Assembly (NCBI GenBank): GCA_964522665.1 | Contig: CAZFVY010000066.1 | Coordinates: 1 to 39,741 of the forward strand | Direction of reading: 5' to 3' | DNA length: 39,741 bases | Source of the DNA: CAZFVY01 sp964522665 | GTDB lineage: Bacteria; Verrucomicrobiota; Verrucomicrobiia; Limisphaerales; CAZFVY01 | In this document: piece after piece, positions 15,170-23,589 of the stretch | Numbering within the stretch: the first letter of the stretch is position 1 | How the letters are laid out: each line of letters starts with the position of its first letter | Position numbers and translations under genes: made by a program | Notes under the pieces: model-generated | Databases searched by the model: none | The model's input: only the letters and a program-made list of their open reading frames with translations | Told to the model about the DNA's origin: nothing

Positions 15170-17308
15170 CTACTGGAGCAAGACGGCGCGATAGTAGCGC
15201 CTCGGAGCATTCGAGAGGTTTGGGTCCGAGACGTTGACTTCGGCGCCAGGGGCGGTATTGGTCGCCAGCGGAATCCAGTTGGCCAAATTGGTCGAGTATT
15301 CCACGAGGTACCGGGCGCCGGGTTGGCCATCGACCTGGAATTGGAAGGAGCCGTTCACCAGCGTCGCAGCAGTCGGCAGCGCCAAGCGCGGGGCGGCCAC
15401 GACTTGTGGCGCGAGCGCCAGCACGGTGATCGAATAGGCCGGGAAGCTCATCGAAAAGCTCGGACCGGAGACCGTTGCCGCCGTTTGCGAGACGTCCGGT
15501 GAGCCGACGCCGGTTTGAGCGGCGTTGTCTTGGGTGATGCCGTAGGCGTAGGCGACGGCGTTCGTCGCCGGCGTGAAGCCGGATAACTGAACGCTCGTAT
15601 TCAGCGTATTGTTTGGCGCTTTATTGATCACCAGCAAAGTCAGTGCGCCATTCGTCCGGCGGGCGGCGTACGCGGCCAGCAAGGTATTGTCGCTCGTCGC
15701 TTGCACAATCGTGTCGCCGTCGGCCGCGAAATGGGTCAGCGCCTTGGCGGCGTAATAAGTCGGATAGGGATCGTTGGCGCCCGATACCACGCCATAGTCG
15801 CCATACGCGCGCCAGCCGTACAACGCGGGTGAAATGTGAGTGGTATCCTGTCCATTCCGGAGGTCCCACCAGACAAAGGCCTTGAACTCGGTCTGCGCGA
15901 TTTGGCCGAGGCTGTCGGCCAGGAAGAGACCGTTCACAAGACTGGTGGTCTGCTTGCTCGGGTTGCTGGACACCGAGTTGTTCTCGGTGCAGATAAGCTC
16001 GACGTTCGTCTGCGCGGCGCCCAGGTAATCCGTCAATTGCTGGCGCAGATCGGCGGCGTAGCTCGCCCAAGCGCGCGAGGTCTGCAACAGCCCCGCGTCG
16101 CTCTCCTGCCCGGAGCCTTGGGGATAGTTGTGGTAGATGACGTAATCCGGGGTGACGCCAAGGCTCTTCAGCCGAGCGAGCATCACCGGTGTCCAGCCAG
16201 TGTGCGACCGGCCGGTGCGGGGGTTGACCACCGCGCGGCCGGGGTACGCCGTGGCGTAGGAATCCTCGCCGGTCACGACCACGACGCCGGCCTTGATCGT
16301 CGGGTCCACCGCCTTCATCTGCGCGATGTAATCGGCGGCGCGGTTGGCGTAGGTCAGCGGGTCTTGCGGTAATTGGTTCGTGTCGGTTTCCCAGCCGCCA
16401 TAGTTTTCGTTCCCGATCTCCCAGTATTTCAAGCCGTAATGCTTGGTCACGCTCGAGTAGCGCACCCAATCGGCGGCCTCCTGCGGCGTTCCCGTCCCGT
16501 AGTTCACCGTAATAAAAGCCTGCGAGTTCACGTTGGTCGCGATGTGCGCGAAATGATCGAACGAAGTCGCCCAGGTCCAAGTATTCGAGCTCGTCGTATT
16601 GGACGCCCAATGATATTCGTCCGAGAGCGAGCCGCCCGGGAAGCGCATGATGCGGGTGCCCATATTTTGGAGGAACCCCGCGGTCGCCTTTGTGTCGAAC
16701 GCCGAATCCCAGACCGCGGCGTTAACTCCGAAAAGCCGCCCATCGACCACGCGGATCGCCTGCGACGCGTCCACGCTCACGTGAATGACCGCGGGTGGGG
16801 CCGCGCCGGTCAGTTTGATGTCATCGACATAATAAGTCGGCTGAACCTGGCCCGAGCGGTCCTGAATCCAAAACCCGTCCATGTTCGCGATGTGGTCCGC
16901 TTTGAGGGAAGCCAGCGGGATCGTGACTTGTTGCCAAGTCCCCGGCGGGAGCACGCCCAAGACATAGCCCGTTTGCGCGACACCGCCGACGGTCGCTTGG
17001 ACTTCCAACGCCTGACCACCACTGGCGCCGCCATTGATCCAAAAAGTAAGAGCGGCGTAGGGCGAAGTGTCGAACGCCGCGTGATGGAGGTAAAGCGCCT
17101 GATAGGCCGCCGTCGCCGTAACGCTGACGGCGGCGCTCCCGGAATGAACCGTCCCGGCGCTGGCGTAGTTGAGACTGGCCCAGCCGTAATTTTGCCAGCC
17201 ATTGACCAAGCTATCCGTGTAAATCGCCTGATCGACCTGTGCGTGAGCGCCGATCCAGGCGCCGAAAGAAAGCGCCAGAACCATCGCCTGACGAAGCGCG
17301 CGGTACAT
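15170..17308 (-). CDS. Secreted alpha-L-arabinofuranosidase-like glycoside hydrolase with CBM
   Basis: The ATG at 17308 (preceded by GGTAGG) gives 712 residues with a clear signal peptide (ALRQAMVLALSFGAWIGAHAQ). Residues about 25-170 form a carbohydrate-binding-like jelly roll ending YYVDDIKLTG. The catalytic (beta/alpha)8 domain begins near 185 (LFGVNAAVWD and MRFPGGSLSDEYHW). It has the clan GH-A acid/base in KYWEIGNENYGG (E301) and a likely nucleophile in VELICTENNSV (E442), which fits GH51/GH39-like arabinofuranosidases. A C-terminal beta domain and a QFQVDGQPGARYLVEYSTNL module follow. It probably trims arabinose from plant or algal polysaccharides. The exact GH family needs a profile search. 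Confidence 0.85.
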   Translation of the reverse strand: MYRALRQAMVLALSFGAWIGAHAQVDQAIYTDSLVNGWQNYGWASLNYASAGTVHSGSAAVSVTATAAYQALYLHHAAFDTSPYAALTFWINGGASGGQALEVQATVGGVAQTGYVLGVLPPGTWQQVTIPLASLKADHIANMDGFWIQDRSGQVQPTYYVDDIKLTGAAPPAVIHVSVDASQAIRVVDGRLFGVNAAVWDSAFDTKATAGFLQNMGTRIMRFPGGSLSDEYHWASNTTSSNTWTWATSFDHFAHIATNVNSQAFITVNYGTGTPQEAADWVRYSSVTKHYGLKYWEIGNENYGGWETDTNQLPQDPLTYANRAADYIAQMKAVDPTIKAGVVVVTGEDSYATAYPGRAVVNPRTGRSHTGWTPVMLARLKSLGVTPDYVIYHNYPQGSGQESDAGLLQTSRAWASYAADLRQQLTDYLGAAQTNVELICTENNSVSSNPSKQTTSLVNGLFLADSLGQIAQTEFKAFVWWDLRNGQDTTHISPALYGWRAYGDYGVVSGANDPYPTYYAAKALTHFAADGDTIVQATSDNTLLAAYAARRTNGALTLLVINKAPNNTLNTSVQLSGFTPATNAVAYAYGITQDNAAQTGVGSPDVSQTAATVSGPSFSMSFPAYSITVLALAPQVVAAPRLALPTAATLVNGSFQFQVDGQPGARYLVEYSTNLANWIPLATNTAPGAEVNVSDPNLSNAPRRYYRAVLLQ

Positions 17309-17799
17309 ACGCCTACCATGCCCTTTCGAGGCCAAAAAAGCGAGCCGATTAAGGATTTCGCGACGGCAAAAATTGATGACATGACGCTGGCCGAGGTTTG
17401 AGGACGATTCCCCTCTCCCGCAGCCAATCGCCCAGTAGCCGCCAGCCGATCGGCGTCAAACTCATCGTTTCCGGCCAGCCTTGCTCCGTGCGGAACGCCA
17501 TCTGCCATCGGGCGCGCGAATGCGATCGGCCCGAGAGGCGGCGCTGACTCGGGGGTGTCTAAGATGGACCGGGCGCATGCCGTCCCAAAAATGGGACAGA
17601 TGATTCCCACAAGCGCGCGATTCTCGCGGTGGTCGGTTCGACGCCCGCCAGCGTCGCTGCCAGATCCAGCTTTTCCGTCGCGCTAATATACGGAACATAC
17701 CGTTGTTATTCAATGAGATATAACGATTATCAGTGAATTCCGCCTCGCCGAGCGGCATAGCGATTGCTTAGATCGATACGGAAAAACCAGGATGCGACT
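17309..17799. other. Intergenic region between divergent genes
   Basis: This spacer separates the leftward glycoside hydrolase from the rightward ABC ATPase. A 48-codon minus-strand frame at 17559-17705 looks somewhat protein-like but has no start codon. The right end (17690-17730) is AT-rich and may hold the ATPase promoter, but no box pair with good spacing was found. Confidence 0.45.
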
Positions 17800-18474
17800 A
17801 TGGAACCGATGATCAAGCTGCGGAACGTTGAAAAGTGTTACCACACCAAGGCCGGGATGTCGTACGTCCTTCGCCAAATCAACCTCGATATTCAGGAGGG
17901 TGAGTTCATCACGATCATGGGACCTTCCGGCGCTGGCAAATCGACGCTGCTGGCCATCCTGGGCCTCTACGACAGCGCCTGGGAAGGGGAATACTACTTT
18001 TTCGAGCAACCAGTCCATCGCCTGAAGCCCAAAGACCGCAGCCTCATCAACAAGACCAACGTCGGCTTCGTTTTCCAACAATACCATCTGCTCGACAATC
18101 TGACGGTCGCCGAAAACCTCGATATTCCCCTCTCGTACCGGGATGTCAAAAGGTCCGAGCGGCAGGCGATGGTCGCGGATAGCTTGGACCGCTTCGGCAT
18201 CGTTGGCAAAAAGGACCTGTTCCCAAGCCAGCTTTCCGGCGGCCAACAACAATTGGTCGGCGTCGCGCGGGCGGTCATCGCGCACCCGAAATTGCTCCTG
18301 GCCGACGAACCCACCGGCAACCTCCATTCCAGCCAAGGCAAGGAGATCATGGAATTGTTCAAGAAGCTTAACGAACAAGGCATGACCATCGTGCAGGTAA
18401 CCCACTCGGAAGCGAACGCGGCTTACAGCGACCGAATCATCCAGCTTCAGGATGGTTGGATGGCCAAACCGTAA
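17800..18474 (+). CDS. ABC transporter ATP-binding protein (LolD/MacB type)
   Basis: The ATG at 17800 has AGGA eight bases upstream and gives 224 residues, the usual size of LolD-like subunits. All ATPase motifs are present: Walker A GPSGAGKST, Q-loop VGFVFQQYHLL, signature LSGGQQQ, Walker B LLLADEPTGNL and H-loop VTHSE. This subfamily powers MacB/LolCDE/FtsX-type permeases that move lipoproteins, peptides or drugs across the envelope without translocating through the inner membrane. No permease or membrane-fusion protein is adjacent. The next gene encodes a TolC-like channel. The only FtsX-type permease in the window is at 30593, 12 kb away. Confidence 0.93.
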   Translation: MEPMIKLRNVEKCYHTKAGMSYVLRQINLDIQEGEFITIMGPSGAGKSTLLAILGLYDSAWEGEYYFFEQPVHRLKPKDRSLINKTNVGFVFQQYHLLDNLTVAENLDIPLSYRDVKRSERQAMVADSLDRFGIVGKKDLFPSQLSGGQQQLVGVARAVIAHPKLLLADEPTGNLHSSQGKEIMELFKKLNEQGMTIVQVTHSEANAAYSDRIIQLQDGWMAKP

Positions 18475-18751
18475 ACGCGGTGGCGCCCAGTCGATCGCCC
18501 TCACCGCGGAAAAAGATGAAACAAATTCCGGTGGAAACTGTCCTGAAGATGGGAACGCGTCGGATTCTGTGAATGATGACGCGCCGGGCGACGTCAATTC
18601 CCGTAATCATTTTCGGCCGAGAATTCCGAAAGCGCGAAAACTGTTGCCTTGCGGGCGCCGACGTAGGCAAACTTTTGGCGTTCCGAAGTGAATGAAAGAT
18701 TTGGGTGCGCCGTCGCCGGGCGCCAAAGAAACCGTTGATTTATCGATATTT

Positions 18752-20278
18752 ATGAAGCTAGCTGTGCGGCCCCTGCGTCTTAAGAGTTGGATTCTCCTCG
18801 CGCCCATGGCCTTATGGGCGGTGGCCGGGTTGGCTCAGAACACGAACGTCACGACTCGCGCGCTCTCGCTGGACGACTGCATCCGCATCGCGCTCGAACA
18901 CAACCTTGACGTTCAAATCCAACGGTACAACCCGAAAATCGCAAAACTGACGTTGGATAGCGTTTACGGGAGTTACGACCCGAAGTTTAACGCCGGGGCG
19001 CAACAACATTTCAGCGCTTCCGCGGGTGGCTTCAGCAACGGTCTCGTGCCGATCCCAAATACTTCGTACGACGAAACCTTCAATGCCGGGCTTGCTGGCA
19101 TCCTGCCGTCGGGTCTGAACTATAGTATCAGTTCCACGTTGGACCGGAACAGCGGCGACAGCGTGATCGGCGGCTCATCGTTGGAACGCGGATTCCTCTA
19201 CAGCTCCTTTACGGGCATCACGCTGAGCCAGCCGCTCCTCCGGAATCTCTGGACCGACAGCGTCCGCCAGCAGATCTCGCTCAATCGCAAGTCGCTGAAA
19301 ATTAGCGAATTGGGCGTGCGGCTGCAGGTGATCAACGTCATCGGTCAAGTCGAACAAGCCTACTATGATTTGGTCGCCTTCATCGAAAACGTGAAAGTCC
19401 AGCAGACCGCGCTTGAACTGGCGGAACGGCTGCTCAAAGAGAATAAAGAGCGCGTCACGGTCGGCGTCATGGCGCAACTGGATGAGAAATCGGCGGAGTC
19501 GCAAGTCGCGACCAGCCGGGCGGCGGTCCTCGCCGCGCAAAGCGCCTTGGTCGCCCAGCAGAACCTGCTGAAAAGTCTCCTGACCGACGCCTATTCGAAC
19601 TGGCACGACGTCGATGTCGCCCCGACCGAGAAACTGCTGCCCCAGCCGCACGTATTCGACGTGCAACAAAGCTGGGTCAAGGGGATGACGATGCGCCCCG
19701 ATTTGTTGCAACAGAAGCTCGATTTGGAGCGTCAGAATATCACCCTGAAATATCTGCATAACCAGGTTTTCCCAGAGCTTGATCTGGTGGGCAGCTATGG
19801 TCGCAGCGGACTCGGTGTCGCGCTCACGCCGTCGCTGGACGACATCCGCGTCGAACGCTATCCGTCGTGGGCTTACGGCGTCCAGCTCAGCATTCCGCTG
19901 GGCAACCGCGCCGCCCGCAACAACTACCGGGCGCAAAAGGAAACCATTGCCCAGGAACTGCTCACGTTGAAGAAACTTGAACAATCGATCCTCGTGCAGA
20001 TCGACAACGACGTGAAGACGGCGCAATCCGACTTCGAACAGGTCGCCGCGACCCGCGAAGCTCGCCTGTACGCCGAGGCCGCCCTCGACGCGGAAGAGAA
20101 GAAACTGCAAAACGGCAAGAGCACCAGCTACAATGTCCTGCTCGTCCAACGCGATCTCACCGCCGCCCGCTCGAACGAAATCCAGGCGTTGGCCAATTAT
20201 AATAAGGCGCTCTCGCAACTCGCGGTCGCCGAAGGCACCACCCTCGAACTTCACCAATTGACGGTCGAAGTGAAGTAA
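18752..20278 (+). CDS. TolC-family outer-membrane efflux protein
   Basis: Taking the ATG at 18752 gives 508 residues with a proper signal peptide (RLKSWILLAPMALWAVAGLAQ). Upstream ATG 18692 would place 20 uncharged residues ahead of it. LSLDDCIRIALEHNLDVQIQ is the start of the first outer-membrane efflux repeat. Two long helical hairpins follow (about 190-260 and 400-470), and the second half contains AYGVQLSIPLGNRAARNNY, a family landmark. It should form a trimeric channel across the outer membrane and periplasm for efflux or type I secretion. It follows the ABC ATPase by 277 bases on the same strand. Confidence 0.92.
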   Translation: MKLAVRPLRLKSWILLAPMALWAVAGLAQNTNVTTRALSLDDCIRIALEHNLDVQIQRYNPKIAKLTLDSVYGSYDPKFNAGAQQHFSASAGGFSNGLVPIPNTSYDETFNAGLAGILPSGLNYSISSTLDRNSGDSVIGGSSLERGFLYSSFTGITLSQPLLRNLWTDSVRQQISLNRKSLKISELGVRLQVINVIGQVEQAYYDLVAFIENVKVQQTALELAERLLKENKERVTVGVMAQLDEKSAESQVATSRAAVLAAQSALVAQQNLLKSLLTDAYSNWHDVDVAPTEKLLPQPHVFDVQQSWVKGMTMRPDLLQQKLDLERQNITLKYLHNQVFPELDLVGSYGRSGLGVALTPSLDDIRVERYPSWAYGVQLSIPLGNRAARNNYRAQKETIAQELLTLKKLEQSILVQIDNDVKTAQSDFEQVAATREARLYAEAALDAEEKKLQNGKSTSYNVLLVQRDLTAARSNEIQALANYNKALSQLAVAEGTTLELHQLTVEVK

Positions 20279-20381
20279 TCCGCCCCCGCGCGCGTGGGCG
20301 AAGCGATGGACTCCCGCCCCAGTTCCGTCGGCGTCGCAAGTCGCCCAAAAAACGACGCGCAAAAAATCCTTGAAATGCCTA

Positions 20382-20409
20382 TTGACGGGGCCGGACGGTT
20401 TGGTAGTGT
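20382..20409 (+). promoter_or_regulatory. Candidate promoter of rplM-rpsI
   Basis: TTGACG (20382-20387), a 16-base spacer and TAGTGT (20404-20409) lie 26 bases before the rplM ATG. The -10 is weak, but the pair is well placed for a short leader. Confidence 0.5.
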
Positions 20410-20435
20410 CTGCGGTCTTTATTGTCAGGTTTGAA

Positions 20436-20870
20436 ATGAAAACGTATTTACCGAAGATTAATTTGGACCAGCGCAAATGGCACGTGATTGACGCCGATGG
20501 CGCCGTGCTCGGACGGTTGGCGGCGCAGGTCGCTAATATTCTGCGGGGAAAAGACAAACCCGTGTTCACGCCGCACTTGGACGCCGGCGATTTTGTCGTG
20601 GTCATCAACGCCGAAAAAGTGTTGGTCACGGGCAAGAAGGAAACCGAAAAACTGTTCATGACCTATTCCGGCTGGAAGGGCAGTGAAAAGTTTACGTCGG
20701 TCGCCCAAATCCGGGCGAAGCATCCGGAACGGCTCATCACCCACGCCGTCAAAGGGATGATTCCGAAGAACCGGCTCGGCGACCGGCTGTTGACCAAGCT
20801 CAAAGTTTACAAAGGCGCCAAGCACCCGCATTCGGCTCAGCAAGCCAGCCCGGTCGCCGCCGCTAACTGA
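20436..20870 (+). CDS. rplM: Ribosomal protein L13 (uL13)
   Basis: Starting at the ATG at 20436 gives 144 residues, the usual length. The upstream in-frame codons belong to the promoter region. The start MKTYLPKINLDQRKWHVIDA and the segment LGRLAAQVANILRGK are classic L13, as are HAVKGMIPKNRLG and LKVYKGAKHPH. It binds 23S rRNA early in large-subunit assembly. The rpsI ATG follows 11 bases after the stop, the almost universal L13-S9 pair. Confidence 0.98.
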   Translation: MKTYLPKINLDQRKWHVIDADGAVLGRLAAQVANILRGKDKPVFTPHLDAGDFVVVINAEKVLVTGKKETEKLFMTYSGWKGSEKFTSVAQIRAKHPERLITHAVKGMIPKNRLGDRLLTKLKVYKGAKHPHSAQQASPVAAAN

Positions 20871-20881
20871 TTTTGATTTTT

Positions 20882-21283
20882 ATGGCAGAACCCAAGTCTC
20901 CCACCTATCTCGGCACCGGCCGGCGCAAAACCGCCGTGGCCCGTGTTCGCCTGGCCTCCGGTTCCGGCAAAATTGTGGTTAACGGCCGGGCGTTCGAGAA
21001 CTACTTTCCGCTCGAGACCTTGCGCATGGTGGTGCTCCAACCGCTCACCGTGACCGAGACCGCCGCGAAATTCGACGCGCACGTCAATGTCGAAGGCGGC
21101 GGTCCCGCCGGGCAAGCTGGCGCCGTACGCCATGGCATCGCCCGCGCGTTGTTGAAGACCGATTTGAACCTGCGCCCGGCGCTTAAGTCCGAGGGCCTGC
21201 TCACTCGCGATCCGCGTATGCGCGAGCGCAAAAAATACGGCCAACCAGGCGCGCGCAAACGGTTCCAGTACAGCAAGCGTTAA
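20882..21283 (+). CDS. rpsI: Ribosomal protein S9 (uS9)
   Basis: The ATG at 20882 gives 133 residues. YLGTGRRKTAVARVRL, GGGPAGQAGAVRHGIARAL and the basic C-terminal tail ending RKRFQYSKR are diagnostic of S9, whose tail reaches the ribosomal P site. It is co-transcribed with rplM. A strong intrinsic terminator follows 16 bases after the stop, so argC is probably transcribed separately. Confidence 0.98.
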   Translation: MAEPKSPTYLGTGRRKTAVARVRLASGSGKIVVNGRAFENYFPLETLRMVVLQPLTVTETAAKFDAHVNVEGGGPAGQAGAVRHGIARALLKTDLNLRPALKSEGLLTRDPRMRERKKYGQPGARKRFQYSKR

Positions 21284-21299
21284 GATTTCTTTTCGAACC

Positions 21300-21330
21300 A
21301 AAGCCCCGCCTTACCCGGTGGGGCTTTTTT
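21300..21330 (+). terminator. Intrinsic terminator of rplM-rpsI
   Basis: AAAGCCCCGCC and GGTGGGGCTTT pair as an 11-base stem (one G-U) around a 6-base loop, and the right arm runs into a TTTTTT tract. It lies just past the rpsI stop. Confidence 0.9.
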
Positions 21331-21414
21331 ATTGGCGCGGGTCCAATGCTCGGCCGCGGCTTGCCAAACGCGCCGGGTCGCGCAGATTAGACCAATCGAA
21401 CAGTTTTAGTTTCC

Positions 21415-22476
21415 ATGACGAAGATTCCTGTCGCGGTTATCGGGGCATCCGGCTTCTCCGGCGAAGAATTGGTGCGCCTGCTCTTGTCGCACCCGGGCGC
21501 CAACCTGGTGGCGGTCACTTCTCGTCCCCATGCCGGGAAAACCCTCGCCGATATTTTTCCCCGGTTCGCCAGTCACTCCGCCGCCAAGATTCTGCGCTTC
21601 AGCGAGCCGAACGCCGAACTGCTGGCCACCAAGGCGGACGTCGTTTTCCTGGCGTTGCCGCACGGGGTCGCCGCCGAATTCGCCGTTCCCCTGCTCCGTG
21701 AGGGCTGTCAGGTGATCGACCTCAGCGCGGACTTTCGACTGAAGAGCGCGGCGGTTTACCAGGAGTTCTACGGGCACGCGCACCCCGCCCCTGAGTTGCT
21801 CGCGAAGTCGGTCTATGGACTGCCGGAGATTTACCGGGATCAGATTAAACGTTCCGACTTGATCGCCTCGCCGGGTTGCTATCCCACCAGCATCCTGTTG
21901 CCCGTATTACCGTTGCTCAAAGCCGGACTGATCAAATCGGCTGGGATCATCGCCGACTCACTCAGTTCGGTCAGCGGAGCCGGGCGGAAGGCGGAGCCGG
22001 AGTATCTCTTCGTCGAATGTAACGAATCGATCCGGCCCTACGGCGTTCCCAAACACCGCCACCTCTCGGAAATCGAGCAGGAGTTGACTCAGGCCGCTGG
22101 GACCCAAGTCGTGGTGCAATTCACACCGCATTTGATCCCGATCAACCGCGGAATTCTCACGACTTTGTACCTCGCGCCGACCGAACACTTCGCCGACGCC
22201 GCGGGAGCGAAAGCGTTGGATGAGAAGATCACCGCCTGCTACCAAGCGGCCTACAAGGACGAACCGTTTGTGCGCCTCCTCGCCGGCAAGGCTCTGCCGG
22301 ACACCAAGAACGTCGCCGGCACGAACCAACTTGAAATCGCCTGGCGCCTGGATGTCCGGACCGGCCGATTGATCGTGATGAGCGCGCTCGACAACATTGT
22401 CAAAGGCGCCGCCGGTCAGGCCGTCCAAAGCTTCAATATCCTGGCCGGCTTTCCGGAGACCGTCGGGCTGGCGTAA
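21415..22476 (+). CDS. argC: N-acetyl-gamma-glutamyl-phosphate reductase
   Basis: This 353-residue protein is normal length for the ArgC type 1 family. The nucleotide-binding start is VAVIGASGFSGEELVRLL, the catalytic cysteine is C155 in ASPGCYPTS, and the arginine-pathway landmarks VSGAGRKAE and HRHLSEIEQEL are present. It reduces N-acetylglutamyl phosphate to the semialdehyde in arginine synthesis. It lies downstream of rpsI but beyond a terminator, and no other arg genes are in the window. Confidence 0.96.
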   Translation: MTKIPVAVIGASGFSGEELVRLLLSHPGANLVAVTSRPHAGKTLADIFPRFASHSAAKILRFSEPNAELLATKADVVFLALPHGVAAEFAVPLLREGCQVIDLSADFRLKSAAVYQEFYGHAHPAPELLAKSVYGLPEIYRDQIKRSDLIASPGCYPTSILLPVLPLLKAGLIKSAGIIADSLSSVSGAGRKAEPEYLFVECNESIRPYGVPKHRHLSEIEQELTQAAGTQVVVQFTPHLIPINRGILTTLYLAPTEHFADAAGAKALDEKITACYQAAYKDEPFVRLLAGKALPDTKNVAGTNQLEIAWRLDVRTGRLIVMSALDNIVKGAAGQAVQSFNILAGFPETVGLA

Positions 22477-22580
22477 CCTTCCAGACTCGAATCCAACTCC
22501 GAGCGTCGGCGCCCTCGGCGACGGTCGCGGTTTCCGCGTGCAACTTCGAGTCGTTGACGTTTTCGAGTGGTATGGACCGA

Positions 22581-22686
22581 AGCTTCAGGCCTGAAGCGCT
22601 GAAAGCGCGCCCTGGGATAGACTGGGACGGAGCGAAGCGAAAGCCCAGGAAACCGTCGCCAATAATCGTGCCGTCCTGTAAGGACG
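22581..22686. repeat. Palindromic repeat cluster (REP-like)
   Basis: GCTTCAGGCCTGAAGC (22581-22596) is a perfect 16-base palindrome, and CGTCCT/AGGACG (22672-22686) is a 6-base hairpin with a 3-base loop. Between them AGCGCTGAAAGCGC resembles the CGGCGCT-GA-AGCGCCG unit at 245-260, hinting at one repeat family. Confidence 0.45.
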
Positions 22687-22778
22687 AGACCGCTTCGCGC
22701 CGCCCCGCAAGGCGCGACGCGAAAAACCGCAACAACTCGAAGTTTCGCCCACGCTCCCCCGCGGCGCCCAACCGTGGC

Positions 22779-22806
22779 TTGACAGACGATTCGTGTGTCT
22801 TATTGT
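22779..22806 (+). promoter_or_regulatory. Candidate sigma-70 promoter of the tandem-repeat protein
   Basis: A perfect TTGACA (22779-22784), a 16-base spacer and TATTGT (22801-22806) precede the ATG at 22848 by 41 bases. Confidence 0.55.
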
Positions 22807-22847
22807 GCGAATTGCGCCCAGAAACATAACCTAATCGCTTTAATCGT

Positions 22848-23576
22848 ATGAAATCATCACACATCAGTTTTGCCGGTCTTGCCCTTGGACTCTTGCTCGC
22901 CTGGACTCCGGCCTCCCGCGCCGAGGACGCCAAGGATAGCGCCGCGGGCACGTGGAAATGGAATATCGAGAACCAAAACGGTGACAAGATCGATATCTCG
23001 GTCAAATTGAAGCAGGACGGCGAGACGCTCACCGGCGTCTATAAGGGCTTCGGCGGCACGGAGAGCAAGGTGGACGACGGCAAAATCAAGGACGGCGAAG
23101 TCTCCTTCAGCGTCATCCGCGAGATCAACGGCAACAAATTCACCGTCAAGTACCACGGCAAGTTGAGCGGCGATTCCATCAAGGGTAAAATCGAGTTCGC
23201 CCGTGACAACAACACCGAGTCCCGCGACTGGGATGCCAAGCGCGAGGCCGCGACCGCGGCCGTCAATGTGACTGGCGCCTGGAAATACACGTTCACCACC
23301 GCCAACGGCCAGACGATGGAGCCGACCTTAAAGCTCAAACAAGACGGTGACAAAGTGACCGGGGTTTTCGTCATCAATGACAACGAATCTCCCATTTCCG
23401 ACGGCAAAGTGACCGATGGCGAAGTGAGTTTCAAAGTCGTGCGCGAACGCGACGGCAATACCCGTACCTCGAAGTTTCAAGGCAAAGTGACCGAGGACAC
23501 GATCAAGGGCAAAATCGAATCGAACTACAGCGGACAAGACCGCACTTTCGACTTCGAAGCCAAGCGGGAAAAATAG
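22848..23576 (+). CDS. Secreted protein of two tandem beta-rich repeats, function unknown
   Basis: This 242-residue protein has a signal peptide (FAGLALGLLLAWTPASRA) and then two copies of a module of about 100 residues. Copy one (about 34-133) starts GTWKWNIENQNGDKIDIS and copy two (about 143-241) starts GAWKYTFTTANGQTMEPT. They share LKLKQDG, SDGKVTDGEVSFKVVRE (copy two) against DDGKIKDGEVSFSVIRE (copy one), IKGKIE, and a closing DAKRE/EAKRE. The alternating beta-strand and turn pattern suggests two small beta-barrels, perhaps lipocalin-like. I do not know the family. It has its own promoter and is convergent with the ThuA gene 13 bases away. Confidence 0.8.
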   Translation: MKSSHISFAGLALGLLLAWTPASRAEDAKDSAAGTWKWNIENQNGDKIDISVKLKQDGETLTGVYKGFGGTESKVDDGKIKDGEVSFSVIREINGNKFTVKYHGKLSGDSIKGKIEFARDNNTESRDWDAKREAATAAVNVTGAWKYTFTTANGQTMEPTLKLKQDGDKVTGVFVINDNESPISDGKVTDGEVSFKVVRERDGNTRTSKFQGKVTEDTIKGKIESNYSGQDRTFDFEAKREK

Positions 23577-23589
23577 TCCTAGCCTCCGC

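Larger units (their letters stand above)
22477..22847. other. Intergenic region with palindromes and a promoter
   Basis: The 371 bases after argC hold the palindromes listed at 22581-22686 and a promoter at 22779-22806 for the next gene. The frames through it are arginine-rich and repeat-derived; I see no gene. Confidence 0.5.

Noticed and set aside
15621..16610. 329-codon minus-strand frame overlapping the glycoside hydrolase in another frame
   Set aside because: It is shifted relative to the hydrolase frame, which has signal peptide, CBM and both catalytic glutamates. The alternative frame has low-complexity arginine/glycine runs.
16373..17401. 342-codon plus-strand frame antisense to the glycoside hydrolase
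   Set aside because: It has no motif or plausible start, and it is explained by GC-rich third positions of the hydrolase gene.
19175..20659. 494-codon minus-strand frame antisense to the TolC and L13 genes
   Set aside because: It runs through two unrelated genes including rplM, so it cannot be a real protein.
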